DNA from: Platynereis dumerilii
Taxonomy: Eukaryota > Annelida > Polychaeta > Phyllodocida > Nereididae
Reading direction: 5' to 3'
Assembly: GCA_026936325.1 (NCBI GenBank)
Contig: JAPTHN010000038.1
Location: 2,536,452 to 2,600,451 of the forward strand
DNA length: 64,000 nucleotides
Part shown: one piece after another, positions 31,461 to 42,838 of the stretch
Position numbering within the stretch: the first letter of the stretch is position 1
How the letters are laid out: every line of letters begins with the position of its first letter
Translations under genes and position numbers: made by a program
Notes under the pieces: model-generated
Told to the model about the DNA's origin: nothing
Database searches by the model: none
What the model saw: the letters and a program-made list of their open reading frames with translations, nothing else

Positions 31461-32136
31461 AGTTGAATCCCACAGAATACAGCTACTCCACCTATTGTAC
31501 TCCACAGTTCAACAAAAATACCCAGCTGGTGGCTCCCCCGCTTGGTCAAATTGTTCATATGCATTGGAAAAGCCACAGATTTTTGAAGACAGAGGTATGC
31601 TCACTCGAAGGCTGCTGGCTCAGCCAGAAATAATGGCACTAAACTATAAATGCACACATTTTGGGTCAATATATAGGCCTATAATCCAATCTAACTTTCA
31701 TAAAAATCGGAGAAGGAATCTTTGAGATATTCAAGTTTATTTTAAGGAGGGCTTATTTTTGTTGAACTGTTTTTCATAAATTTCTCATATTGTACTCCAC
31801 GTAACTCTCAAAAAACATTGGTAACCCCCCCTTCAAACACTTGTTTTTCAATAAAGTGTATGTTCAGCTATATTCCTTTAATTTTTCATAAATATCTCAT
31901 GGATATTGTTTGAGTGATGTTGCTTTTCGTTATAAATCCCACACGTTTTTAGTATTTTACTGTATGTTTTAATGTAATGACATACGATTTTGAAAAGATC
32001 ATAGTTCGAAAATTATGTTGGATAGCCCGTCTTTTTTTTTTCAACGTTGGAAAGCTTTCTTTTTGAAGAAATTTTTGGCAAAGTTTCATGAATATCTCAT
32101 GGATTTTAGATTTCCTGCCAAGTGTGGGATTCAACT
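31461..32136. mobile_element. 676-bp MITE with TTAA duplication, tip AGTTGAATCCCACA
   Basis: The left tip AGTTGAATCCCACA (31461) and right tip (reverse complement AGTTGAATCCCACA from 32136) are perfect 14-bp TIRs. TTAA lies directly outside both (31457-31460 and 32137-32140). TTAA targets are used by piggyBac and Kolobok transposases; the tip lacks the piggyBac CCC start, so Kolobok-like is slightly favoured. No transposase frame is present. Confidence 0.75.
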
Positions 32137-32467
32137 TTAAGTTGTCCAAACGAATCATAATATCAAGCTGTGAAAACGTGAAAGCTTCAGTTGTTACAGA
32201 TAGCTTGACATGATCTCAGCCACATTCAGCGCCATATATAACAAGCATGTCTCACAGTGCTGCATTAAGTTATAAATAATTATTTACTTAAAAGAAAATA
32301 GAACATTTATATTGCTCTATCCCTAAGAAAATTGAGTATTGCACCGCTCAGGTGACCATTTTTTCATTTTCATCTATCATACAGTAATTTCTGGGAGTAG
32401 TTAGATACATGCTTTCACACAAGTCAACCAACATTTCCAAGTCAGAGTATTTTCAAATATAGGCATA
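32137..32467. other. Short spacer, nothing recognised
   Basis: About 330 bp of AT-rich sequence between two mobile elements. Confidence 0.4.
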
Positions 32468-34079
32468 TAGTCCATCACATGACTCTCCAAAATCAGGATT
32501 CCGTTCGCCCCCCCCTGTTTAGCTCACTTTCTTGGTACCAAATTGTTGCAAATATTGTCTAGATTCCATTTCTGCTTGTTTCCGGGCTGGAAAATGCCCT
32601 GAAACATGTTCTATTTGAGTTTGAATGAAGGAAGGTCAGGCGTCGGACAATGTCCAAAATCGCCATTGCTTTTCACTAGTTTTACTCATATCTTTGCCTG
32701 TAATTGGGCTAGAGAGTTAATTTTAGTGTTGAAACATATGTTTTCAGACCCCAGGAGTCTGAATATGAATGTACTATGTTGCTAAATAGCATATTTATGC
32801 TATAAATTACATCAAATTCCACTCGCGAATGGTACGATGTTGAGCGAAATTATCAATTTTAGAAATTTAACTTGTGATTGCCAACCTATCTGTTAGAATT
32901 ATTTGCAGTAACATCTATGTGTTATACTCAGGATCTGCTTTAAATTTCCGTTTTTTTGTACAGGTAAATTCATGGTCATCAGCATATTTTTCTGACACAG
33001 AAAAAGATAAAAATTGCAATATATTTCAAGAATTCAACTTATTTCAGCATATGACTCTGAAAAGATACATGAAAACACAATTTATTGCCCTCTCCCCTGT
33101 GTTTAGCTCACTTGTTTGGTACCAAAATGTTGCAAATATGATCTAGATTCCATTTCTCCGTGTTTCCAGGCCAGAAAATGCCCTGAAACATGTTCTGTGG
33201 AGTTACAATGAATGGAAGTCAGGCTTCAGACAACGGGCGAAATAACTATTGTTTTTGACTGGTATACTGCATATTAGTGGACCAGCCAATACATGATTCT
33301 GTGTGTACTGTTAGAGGCATTTCTTGTTAATGGAAGGAATCTATGCCAGTTTGATAGGTAAAAGGTTAGAGAAAAGGACTAGGGTGGATGCCACTTCCGG
33401 ATTTGAATTTTAAGGTTAATTACAGGTCGTTAAGGTAAAAACCAAGAAAGTGGTGATTTTTCAGGAAAAATTGAAAATAAAATTAATCATAAGACCTAAA
33501 GAGACTAAATAGCTCAAGTTTAGGCCAGAACTATGCCTCAATGTAATGAACTTTACTATTTTGATACTTAATTAATGCACTTCACCCTTAACGATGTATT
33601 TTAGCAGGACACGTAATGATTGGCGTACTCCAAAAAGCATCCTTTTTTCCCAGTTCAAATATCTCGAGAAAATATTCTTGCTAAATGTCGGCTTAATAAA
33701 TATTGTACATCTGCATTTTCCTAGAGTAGAGTAAAGCTATCTATACCAATTAGTAAGTACTATAATCATTAATTAATTAACTTATGGCAAACTTAACTTG
33801 GATGCTCTCTGACTAACAGGCCAAAGTAATTCTCGTTAGTTCCAATATACCTACATGTACTCATGACAGAACTGGTTAATTATAGTTTTTTTCATTCAAT
33901 ATCAATTAATGTTGCAGTTGCAGGTAAAAGGTTTAAACCTAGAAAGAACAGTTTTCCCAAAACATGGATTTGTAGGCGGACTTCTTTAATCTTAGCCAAA
34001 AATTAGTTGGGAAAATCAGAGAGGTCCCTCAGCACTCATGTGAATAGTTAATGGGACCAAGTTATTTTGGTACCCTAAT

Positions 34080-35700
34080 AATGGCAGGTTGAGAATGAGT
34101 TATCCAGTTATCAAGAAAGGTGGAATTGAAAAAACATGATAGATTTTTGTGTTTCAGAACAGATTTTTGACACTGACCACAACATATATTTAGCTTTTGG
34201 AGAGTTGACAATAAGAGTAACAAAGAAACCAAGGTGCCAAATGAAAGCCTTCATCAAGGGCTATTTATCCACTTCCATATTGATGGGTTAGAAAGGACTT
34301 ATATGGTGATTAGGACAGGCGGAATTGAAAATACATGGGAGAATTTTGTGTTTTCGAGGAGATTTTTGACACTGACCGCACCATTTATTTAGCTTTTGAC
34401 AGTTGTAGTAACAAGGAACCAAGGTGCCAAATGAGGGCTTACATCAAGGGCTATCCATCCACATTTGTTTTGTTGGGTTAGGGATGATTTATGTGGTGAT
34501 TAGGATAGGTGTAATTTAAAATACATGGGAGAATTATGTGTTTCCGAGGAGAATTTTGACACTGACCACAACATTTATTTAGCTTTTAGAGGGTTGACAA
34601 CTGTAGTAACAAGGAAACCAAGGTGCCAAATGAAAGCTGTCATCAAGGGCTAATTACCACATCCATTTTGATAGGTTAAAACGACTTATATGGTAATAAG
34701 GACAGGCAGAATTGAAAATACATAAGAGAATTTTGTTTTTCCGAGGAGATTTTTGACACTGACTGCAACATTTATTTAGCTTTTTGGAGGGTTGACAACT
34801 TTGGTAACAAGGAGCCAAGGTGCCAAATGAAGGCTTACATCAAGGGCTATCCATCCACATTTGTTTTGGTGGGTTAGGAATTAGTAGTATGGTGATTAGG
34901 ACAGGTGGATTTCAAAATACATGGGAGAAATTTGTGTTTCCGAGGAGAATTTTGACACTGACAACAATATTTATTTAGCTTTTAGAGGGTTGACAGTTGT
35001 AATAACAAGAAAACCAATGTGCCAAATGAAAGCGTTCATCAAGGGCTATTTATCCACATCCATTTTGATGGGTTAGGAATGAGTTGTATGGTGATTAGGA
35101 CAGGTGGAATTGAAAATACATAGGAGAATTTTGTGTTTCCAAGGAGATTTTTGACACCGCCCGCAATATTTATTTGGCTTTTGGAGGGTTGACAGTTGTA
35201 GTAACAAGGAACTAAGGTGCCAAATGAAAGCTTACATCAAGGGCGATTTATTCATATCCATTTTGGTTGGTTAGAAAGGAGTAATATGGAGATTAGGACT
35301 TGCGGAATTGAAAAATATATGGGAAAATTTTGTGTTTTTAAGGAGATTTTTGACACCGACTGCATCATTTATTTAGCTTTTAGAGGGTTGATAGTTGTAA
35401 TAACAAGAAACCAAGGTGCCAGATGAAGGTTTACATCAAGGGCTACCCATCCGCATTTGTTTTGTTGGGTTAGGAATGAGTTATATGGTGATTAGGACAG
35501 AGGGCATTGAAAATACATGGGGGAATTTGGTGTTTCCGAGGAGATTTTTGACACTGACAACAACATTTATTTAGCTTTTAGAGGGTTGTAACTTGTAGTA
35601 ACAAGGAAACTAAAAAGTCAGATGAAAGCTGACTTAAATGGCTATTCATCCACATATGTTTTGGTTGGTTAGGAATGAGTTATCTTGTGATTGTCAACTG
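34080..35700. repeat. Tandem satellite, ~198-bp unit, about 8 copies
   Basis: The block GGAGATTTTTGACACTGACC recurs at about 34161, 34361, 34551, 34747, 34947, 35145, 35344 and 35541 (spacings 190-200). Each unit also has TTATTTAGCTTTTAGAGGG, a GGTGCCAAATGAAAGC block and ATCAAGGGCTAT. Copies differ by roughly 10-15 percent by eye. The array sits between the arms of the 5.2-kb inverted-repeat element. Confidence 0.85.
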
Positions 35701-36483
35701 ATCTCTAGATTGGCTAGATGAGAAAAAATTGATTTTTCCATCTTCTTAATGTAATATTAATGATGCTGGTAGGACAATAAATTTGAATTGTTAAGAATAA
35801 TGATATCAAAATTAACATGGTGCAATTCCATATCAGACAAATGTGTATAACAGTCCCATTGAACCATGGATCATTTAGACTGTGAACATAGTTTGACAGC
35901 CATATCATTTTCCAGGCTTTTGCAATTGCTGACCGTCTTCTTAGCATGTACGCATGGGGAACACATATATGTATTATAGTACACATACATCTTGATTTTT
36001 TTCATAAAAAACTATGTCAAAAACATATAAGATGACATATAAATACATTGTAGTGCCTAAACCAAGTAACTGATTAAATTTCAATGATTTTTTCTTCCTC
36101 TTGATACATGGACTGATTGACGACCTTTGCTAATTGCAAAACAGTAATCATTGCCTAATTAATAATTTAAAGGGTACTGATATGGTCACAAGTGTGAAAG
36201 TCCAACCCCTCTGACCCTTTTTAAGCTATTCTGTGTACCATGGGCTACACTAAACACTGTTGAAAGAGAAAAAACATGAATTTTCAGTAATTTTGCCTTA
36301 ATGACCTTTAACGACCCCTAATTGACCTTAAAATAAAAAATTGACGCCGACATCGACCCCTACCTTTAATCCCTTCCCCCATAGCCCACTTCTACCATGG
36401 TTACCAAGTATTAACAAGAAATGCCAGAAAAAAATTTTCTAGGGGCTTTTTTGGAATTTCGCTAGTCCACTATTAGTTCCTCT

Positions 36484-36562
36484 GTGCCATGGTTCGGAAT
36501 CAAACTTCAACATTTCAGTTGCAAAGCGAGCACCTTATCCACTAGCTAGGCCATTGCACTTC
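36484..36562 (-). repeat. tRNA-like sequence, probable SINE head
   Basis: On the minus strand, TGGCCTAGCTAGTGG resembles a pol III A box (36539-36553) and AGTTTGATTCC resembles a B box (36496-36506), 33 nt apart. GATAAGGTGCTCGC and a TTTGCAA loop lie between, as in a tRNA (anticodon position would read TGC). The arms are too mismatched for a working tRNA and no CCA/acceptor fold is clear, so it is called a SINE head or tRNA pseudogene. Confidence 0.5.
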
Positions 36563-37851
36563 TATATAGGCCCTATTAAACAGAAAACAGGGAGTGATTT
36601 TAAACAGATTCACTGTTTATTACATGTACAGAGGAATTAAGACGTACAATAACTAGTTCTAACAAATTGGATGGCAATCACAAATTATATTTCTAGAATT
36701 AATAATTTCACTCAAACGGTTGCGATTTTTGACTGGAATTGGAAATAATTTTGAGTGTAAATATGCTGTTTAGCAAGTTTAAACTCCCATACTCGGACTC
36801 TTTGGGTCTAAAAACTTATTTATAATGATTCAATATTAAAATAATTTCTCTGGCTCAATTACAGCCAGAGATATAGGTAATACCAGTCAAAAACAATGGT
36901 GATTTTGCCCATTGTCTGAAGCCTGACTTCCATTCATTGTAACTCCACAGAACATGTTTCAGGGCATTTTCTGGCCTGGAAACAAGGAGAAATGGAATCT
37001 AGATCATATTTGCAACATTTTGGTACCAAACAAGTGAGCTAAACACAGGGGAGAGGGCAGTAAATTGTGTTTTCATACATCTTTTCAGAGTCATATGCTG
37101 AAATAAGTTGAATTCTTGAAATATATTGCAATTTTTATCTTTTTCTGTGTCAGAAAAATATGCTGATGACCATGAATTTACCTGGATAAAAAAGGAAATT
37201 TAAAGCAGACCCTGAGTATAACCCATACATGTTACTGCAAATAATTCTAACAGATAGGTTGGCAATCACAGGTTAAATCTCTAAAAATTGATAATTTCGC
37301 TCAAAATTGTACCATTCGCGAGTGGAATTTGATGTAATTTATAGCATAAATATGCTATTTAGCAACATAATACATTCATATTCAGACTCCTGGGGTCTGA
37401 AAACATATGTTTCAACACTAAAATTAACTCTCTAGCCCAATTACAGGCAAAGATATGAGTAAAACTAGTGAAAAGCAATGGCAACTTTGGACATTGTGTG
37501 ATGCCTGACCTTCCTTCATTCAAACTCAAATAGAACATGTTTCAGGGCATTTGCCAGCCCGGAAACAAGCAGAAATGGAATCTTGACAATATTTGCAACA
37601 ATTTGGTACCAAGAAAGTGAGCTAAACAGGGGGGGGGCGAACGAAAATGTGTTTTTAGGCCCTTTTTGAGATTCATGTGATGGACTAATATACCATACCA
37701 TACGAACTCTGATGAGCCTTAGGCCATTGGGATTTCCTCACAAGAAATAAATTTCTAAATTTGTGATGTAATGGCCTGCGTTGAATGCATCTTGGGCCTA
37801 CTGTGTCGTGCTAAAATGAAGAACACTGGATCAGATGGATCCCCTTGTACC

Positions 37852-40532
37852 CAGGGGGCCAGTGAGGTCCACCAGACACGGGCTGCTGTAAAAGGTTGTG
37901 GGGTATGGTTGGATTCCTCAGACCCTCAGCTATCACCTACAGGTTCACAACCTCTTTATTTTATAGAGGTAGGCAGACATTGACCGAGAATAATGCGTGG
38001 AACTGCACTGTATCACTCTAAAACATTTTAAACAAAGTTTGTTTTTATAAATACCAAATGGTATTTCCACAGCCATGTTTTTTCTTCATAAACATTTGAT
38101 TTTTCATTCCATGTGTTACTAAACATTTTGGTATTTCCATGAACCCTGATAGGAATGATATGGAAGACAAACCAAGATTAAAAACATATCATGGTCTTTG
38201 TGAGAAACTCTAAAATAGAGTGTATAAGGAAGTTGCGTGGTTTATGCGCAGCATTGGTAAGTCATTTCTCCATCTGGGTCTACAACATTACACATAACAT
38301 GAAGCATCTTTGATGAACAGTTCCTGAACCTTTCATAACATTGTGTAATATATGCCAAGAAATGCCCAAATTGTTTTGAGTAACAGGCAGGCTATTCCAT
38401 GCTTAGTGAGGCCAGACAGCCATTTGTGAATTACCTCCTTACAGACAAAACAAAATTTAATATATTTATGCCATTTCCTGGAAAGGTGTTGAGTAACAAA
38501 AATATGAAGCATTTAGAAACTTGTAAGTAGTGTGCTCACACTTTTTTGGCCACTGTGCGCTATTATTTACACCAACAGATACGAGTTTTGCAAATGTGTG
38601 ACTTTCTACAAAGATTTCTTTCATTTGTCAGTCTTTGTAATTGTGTTGCCATGCTCTAGGATACTGCCTTAGTCTGATTTCTGTCAATGTTCAGTTTCTC
38701 AATGTACCAGGTGCAGATTAAGAGCTGTGTTAGATGCACACTGCAACCAACGTAACACAAACTTGCCATAATGTATTGCAAACTGCCCCTCCACCATGCC
38801 AGATGAATAGTTTTATGGCTTTAATTGCCTCACCTCATCTGTATAAAATCCTCTATTAATCCTGCAATGAGAACCTGATTTTCAACAAACAGGTTTGTGT
38901 CTAATTGTTGGAATGGCAGTTAATATGCTGAATCATATAGAATTGGTCACTTATTTTGCTGGCTTGGGTCATATCAGCTTTGAAATCATTCATACATGGG
39001 GACTGTGTGGTAACAAACACATCATTATCTGCAAAATCGACTTGCATTAAGCAATTCTACATTTATTTCAGTTGCTTGACAAGATTTATCATTACCTCTG
39101 GACCAATTTCTGTAACAACTTAATGATTGAGTCTTTCTCCAAAGTACCATATCTTTGTAAATGTGTCACAGTATTCCTTGTTATGATGCAGATCAGTCGC
39201 TAATCTTCCTGGTAGGGGACTTGACTTGGATTCAATCCATCAAGGATTCAGGCTGTTGCCAAGTTTATGGGGTCTTATCATATCAGGAAATTAAAGGTAC
39301 CAAGTTTTGGGGAACTTTTGTGTCGTAAACTGCTTTAAAGGACAATTTCATTCCTAAAATTGATTTTTCGTGATATAGTGAAGATTATACATAATCCTGA
39401 AATTAGTATATTTTGCTGCACTTCGGTTTCATGTGTATTGTTTCTACTGATAATTAAATTACTGAGGTAAATTTCATTATTATGAGACCATTTCAACTCA
39501 TTCTCGATACTTCAACAGATATAATAATCAGCAAAAAGACAAAATTTATTGGTGCAATGGCCTTCTAGCAGAGGTTGTGCCTTACAATTTACCACTAGGC
39601 CTACTTTTTGCCAAACCTGTATGCTCGATGCTGGTGGTCTAGTCGCAGATGTAGAATTAGCTTATCAACATTTCATATAAGTAAAAAATACTTTTCATTG
39701 AACTGAAGATTCTGATCATTGTGCCTTCCATTTAAAAACATTCTTTGATAATCACTCTGTATTCACTTTACTCTTCAAGTGAACTACTGCAGCAATTTGT
39801 GTGTTCTTTCATGTCTGAAAAGTGTTGTTTGGTGTGGCTTTGCAAAGCATAGATATCAGAGTTCAAGGTTTTTTCATAAGCCACTTCCAGTAGACTGCCC
39901 AGAAGCGCTTATCCCATCCACCTGTAAATTAACTAGACCAACACTAAAACGTCTTGATATCACTAAACTTCTAGTCAGCAGTGTGCAGCACTTGTCTCAG
40001 GTAATCTGAGTATGTTAGTTCAGGAAAAAAAAAACACTTATTAAAAAATTACATAAGATCACAGGATGTCATTGTTGCAAATGATCATCCTCAAGAAATT
40101 AGTTCTTAAACTGTTCTTGAACTAAGCCAATATTTCATACCTTTTATTGTCTAGCTCGACAAATCATATGCAATTAAAACATTGTCTTCAAGTGTTCCGA
40201 TAATCATCTCAATAAAATGCCCAATATGCCTGATACATGATGTTAGGTGGCCTGGACAGTGCTAAAATTCATATCGATGAATTCTGTGACCCCAAAAACC
40301 CCAGAATAGACCTATCATACTCTCACATCAGATCTTTATTCACCGAGATAGCGAGATTTCAAAGAACGGCGGCCATCTTGGGCGCCATCTTGAATTGCCG
40401 GGATTGAGAAGCCGGTGGCGAGGTTGTGAACCTGGAGATGATAGCTGAGGGTCTTAGGGATCCAACCATATCTCACAACCTTTTACAGCAGTCCGTGTTT
40501 AGTGGATCAAAATATTGGGCCCTGGCCCCCTG
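37852..40532. mobile_element. 2.7-kb inverted-repeat element, tip CAGGGGGCCAG
   Basis: The left block from 37852 (CAGGGGGCCAG, then GGCTGCTGTAAAAGGTTGTG, then CAGACCCTCAGCTATCA, then GGTTCACAACCTC) is found inverted at about 40410-40532. TIR similarity is about 105 bp and imperfect. The CAGGG-type tip would suit hAT elements, but no 8-bp target duplication is visible. Minus-strand text at about 38600-39270 looks like decayed coding sequence (for example LPGRLATDLHHNKEYCDTF and DNDVFVTTQSPCMNDFKAD) in shifting frames; the family is not recognised. Confidence 0.5.
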
Positions 40533-42838
40533 AGTATTGAGAAGATCATAGCAATATTTTGGGATTATAACCCACGTTCATACCTATATACGACATGATC
40601 ACACAGATATAAATTAAAGGCAGCTTAAAATAAATCAAAACAGCTCAATATTTTGCGTCGTTACAGCATGAATCAATAATTCAACAAAACTCAATATTTT
40701 GAGCTGTCTTGCAAAATGCATTGTACAAGTCAACAGAGCTCAGTGTTTTAAGTTTTCTCAGCTTGAATGCTTAGTCATCATCGCTCATGAGATCAGTATT
40801 TTGAGCTATCTCAGCTCAAAACATTAATCTATGTTAGCTCAATCAACTTGTGCAACCATCTCAGTCAATCAATTGAGCTGAATCAGTGCCTCCAATTTCA
40901 CAGTGTAGGTTCCAGCCACCAGTTACTTTTCACGAATTTTATCGTGTTAGTGGATATTATACATAACATTTACATCCAGTTACAGGAGCATTATAAAGAA
41001 AGGAAGCACAACATTTTAAATCAACCAATTTTCAGACTAGACAACAGAACATCCAGAAAAAGATTATTCGTATTGCTATCATATAACATCTATTAATTAT
41101 CATGCTCCTATGTACGTGATGCAAACTGTTTAATCTCACTGAACACATTTTACAAAAGATAAAAGTTTACCAAATAACAGAATTGTTGACTTTTCAGACT
41201 TGATGTTAAATCTTCAGTTTCAGGTACATGTTGTCGACTTTTCAGACTGGATGTCGAATTTTTCGTATAAGGTATATGATGGCCATAAAATGCCAAATTA
41301 AATTATTTAATTATTATCATTATATTTTTTATGACAAGCTTGTAAACATACAATCGCTAAATTTCATTAAAACATATTTACAGATATATGCATATAATAT
41401 ATGAAAATATGAAAATTGTATATCAATTTTTTTAATATTATATACATGTCATCAAGTGATCTAGAATTATTATCAAATTTTCTGCTGACTGAAAGAGTTC
41501 ATTCTGATAGGTTTGATAGCTTGGGCGAATAATACGGCAGTTTCTTTCATCTTCAGTCACATTTAAGCTGCATTTCTCACAGATTCTGTCAGCTACTGGA
41601 ATTTTTTGCCTTTGATGGCGACCTGTTTCTATACGTAGACTATGTGAACTTGTTCTAAATCTTGCAATTTTGGTTATGATTTTACAATTTCAATTTAACA
41701 CGGCTGCCCACACTTTCAGGATTATGTCTCCCATGCAGAGTAACATATTAGTAGGGGGCCTTAAGGCCAAAATTTGTTTTCACACCCACCAAAGGCGCAA
41801 CTTTATCATGTAGATGTATATAACAGATGTTGGGAACCGTCAAAATTGGTGGACAGTCTATGTTATGCTATATTAGAACATTTGCAGACATAATGCCAGA
41901 GGCATCGAGACAAATCACTGAAAATCATAAAATGCAGACATCTCTCAATTGAGAATTGAGGATTAAGATGCAAATTGGGCAAAAATGTATAAAGAAGGTG
42001 TCAGTTGAGGGGAGCTGTGAAAGCTTGTGAAGTTGTGAAAGTAGTTGTGAATATTGTATGTAAAGGAGTAATTGGCATGCAGATTGATATATAGGAAAAC
42101 ATGCAAAAGGCCCCGATGATTAAAGGATTAATTGGTTGTCAATGGAATTGAGTGTACATTTTGAGGGCATGCCTACCCAATCACTGTTGAGCAGCCATTT
42201 TATTTTCTTGAGGAGACAGTTTTTATGGGGCTTAGAAAATTTAAAACTGTTGTCTACAGTGTATGTGAGGACGTTCTGGGCTGAAATGATGTGCTATCAG
42301 CAGAGAAATACATGGAGATTATTGTGAGATAATCACAATGATCAATAGAGCCACAACAATGACACCATTCTGATCCTCCTGAAGGGTATGCTGAAATCTC
42401 AAGTTTTTACTATGTAGTGATTCATGACCCCTGCGCTACACGCAGGGTCTCAGGGCCTAAACTGAACACCTGTAGACAGTCTAGATACCCATAAAAGGAG
42501 CCCTTACAGACGTCTCAGAGGACCCTAAACAGGCCATCGGTAGACCCTCTAGACGTCTGTAGAGGCTGTGAAATGAGCCCTGTTTACATATGGACAGTTT
42601 TCCTTGGTCATTTTGTGAGAACTCTTCATCTTTTCGGGTTGACTTCTCAACACCTTTGTTTATTCTGAAAGATCTCTTTATCTTTTGCGGGACAATCAGA
42701 GCATAGAAATAACACAAATGGTTAAATTTTGAAATGGAATCAACTTCTATTTCACAAATTTGAGTCAAGTTTTGTGACTATTTTGTAACTTGCTGGGCAA
42801 TGAGCGAAATGTTGGCGATGATGAAAGAAAAACAGTTG
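40533..42838. other. Stretch with degenerate short repeats and a LINE scrap
   Basis: Degenerate repeats of CTCAATATTTTGAGCTGTCT occur at about 40640-40870. Between 42425 and 42450 there is a short hairpin (CCCTGCG...CGCAGGG). Otherwise only the LINE C-terminal scrap at 41500-41690 is recognised. Confidence 0.45.
41500..41690 (-). mobile_element. LINE C-terminal scrap
   Basis: Minus-strand translation gives KIARFRTSSHSLRIETGRHQ, then RQKIPVADRICEKCSLNVTE, then DE. The pattern RxxSHxLxIExGRH...R.CxxC......EDE is the usual C-terminal region of LINE reverse transcriptases, ending near a zinc knuckle. It is only about 60 codons long, with no polymerase core nearby. Confidence 0.5.

Larger units (their letters stand above)
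32470..37685. mobile_element. 5.2-kb long-inverted-repeat element with internal satellite
   Basis: The tips read GTCCATCACATGA with TA outside both (32468-32469 and 37686-37687). Arms 32470-about 33265 and about 36888-37685 are inverted copies of each other over about 800 bp with few differences (shared words include TTTAGCTCACTT and GCCCTGAAACATGTTCT). Each arm contains two related half-repeats: GCCCTGAAACATGTTCT occurs twice per arm. Weaker inverted similarity goes further in (around 33400-33450 versus 36290-36345). The interior has a ~198-bp satellite and a tRNA-like SINE but no transposase frame, so it is non-autonomous. Confidence 0.75.

Noticed and set aside
36484-36562. Functional tRNA gene
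   Set aside because: The A and B boxes are present, but stems are too mismatched and no clean acceptor arm is visible.
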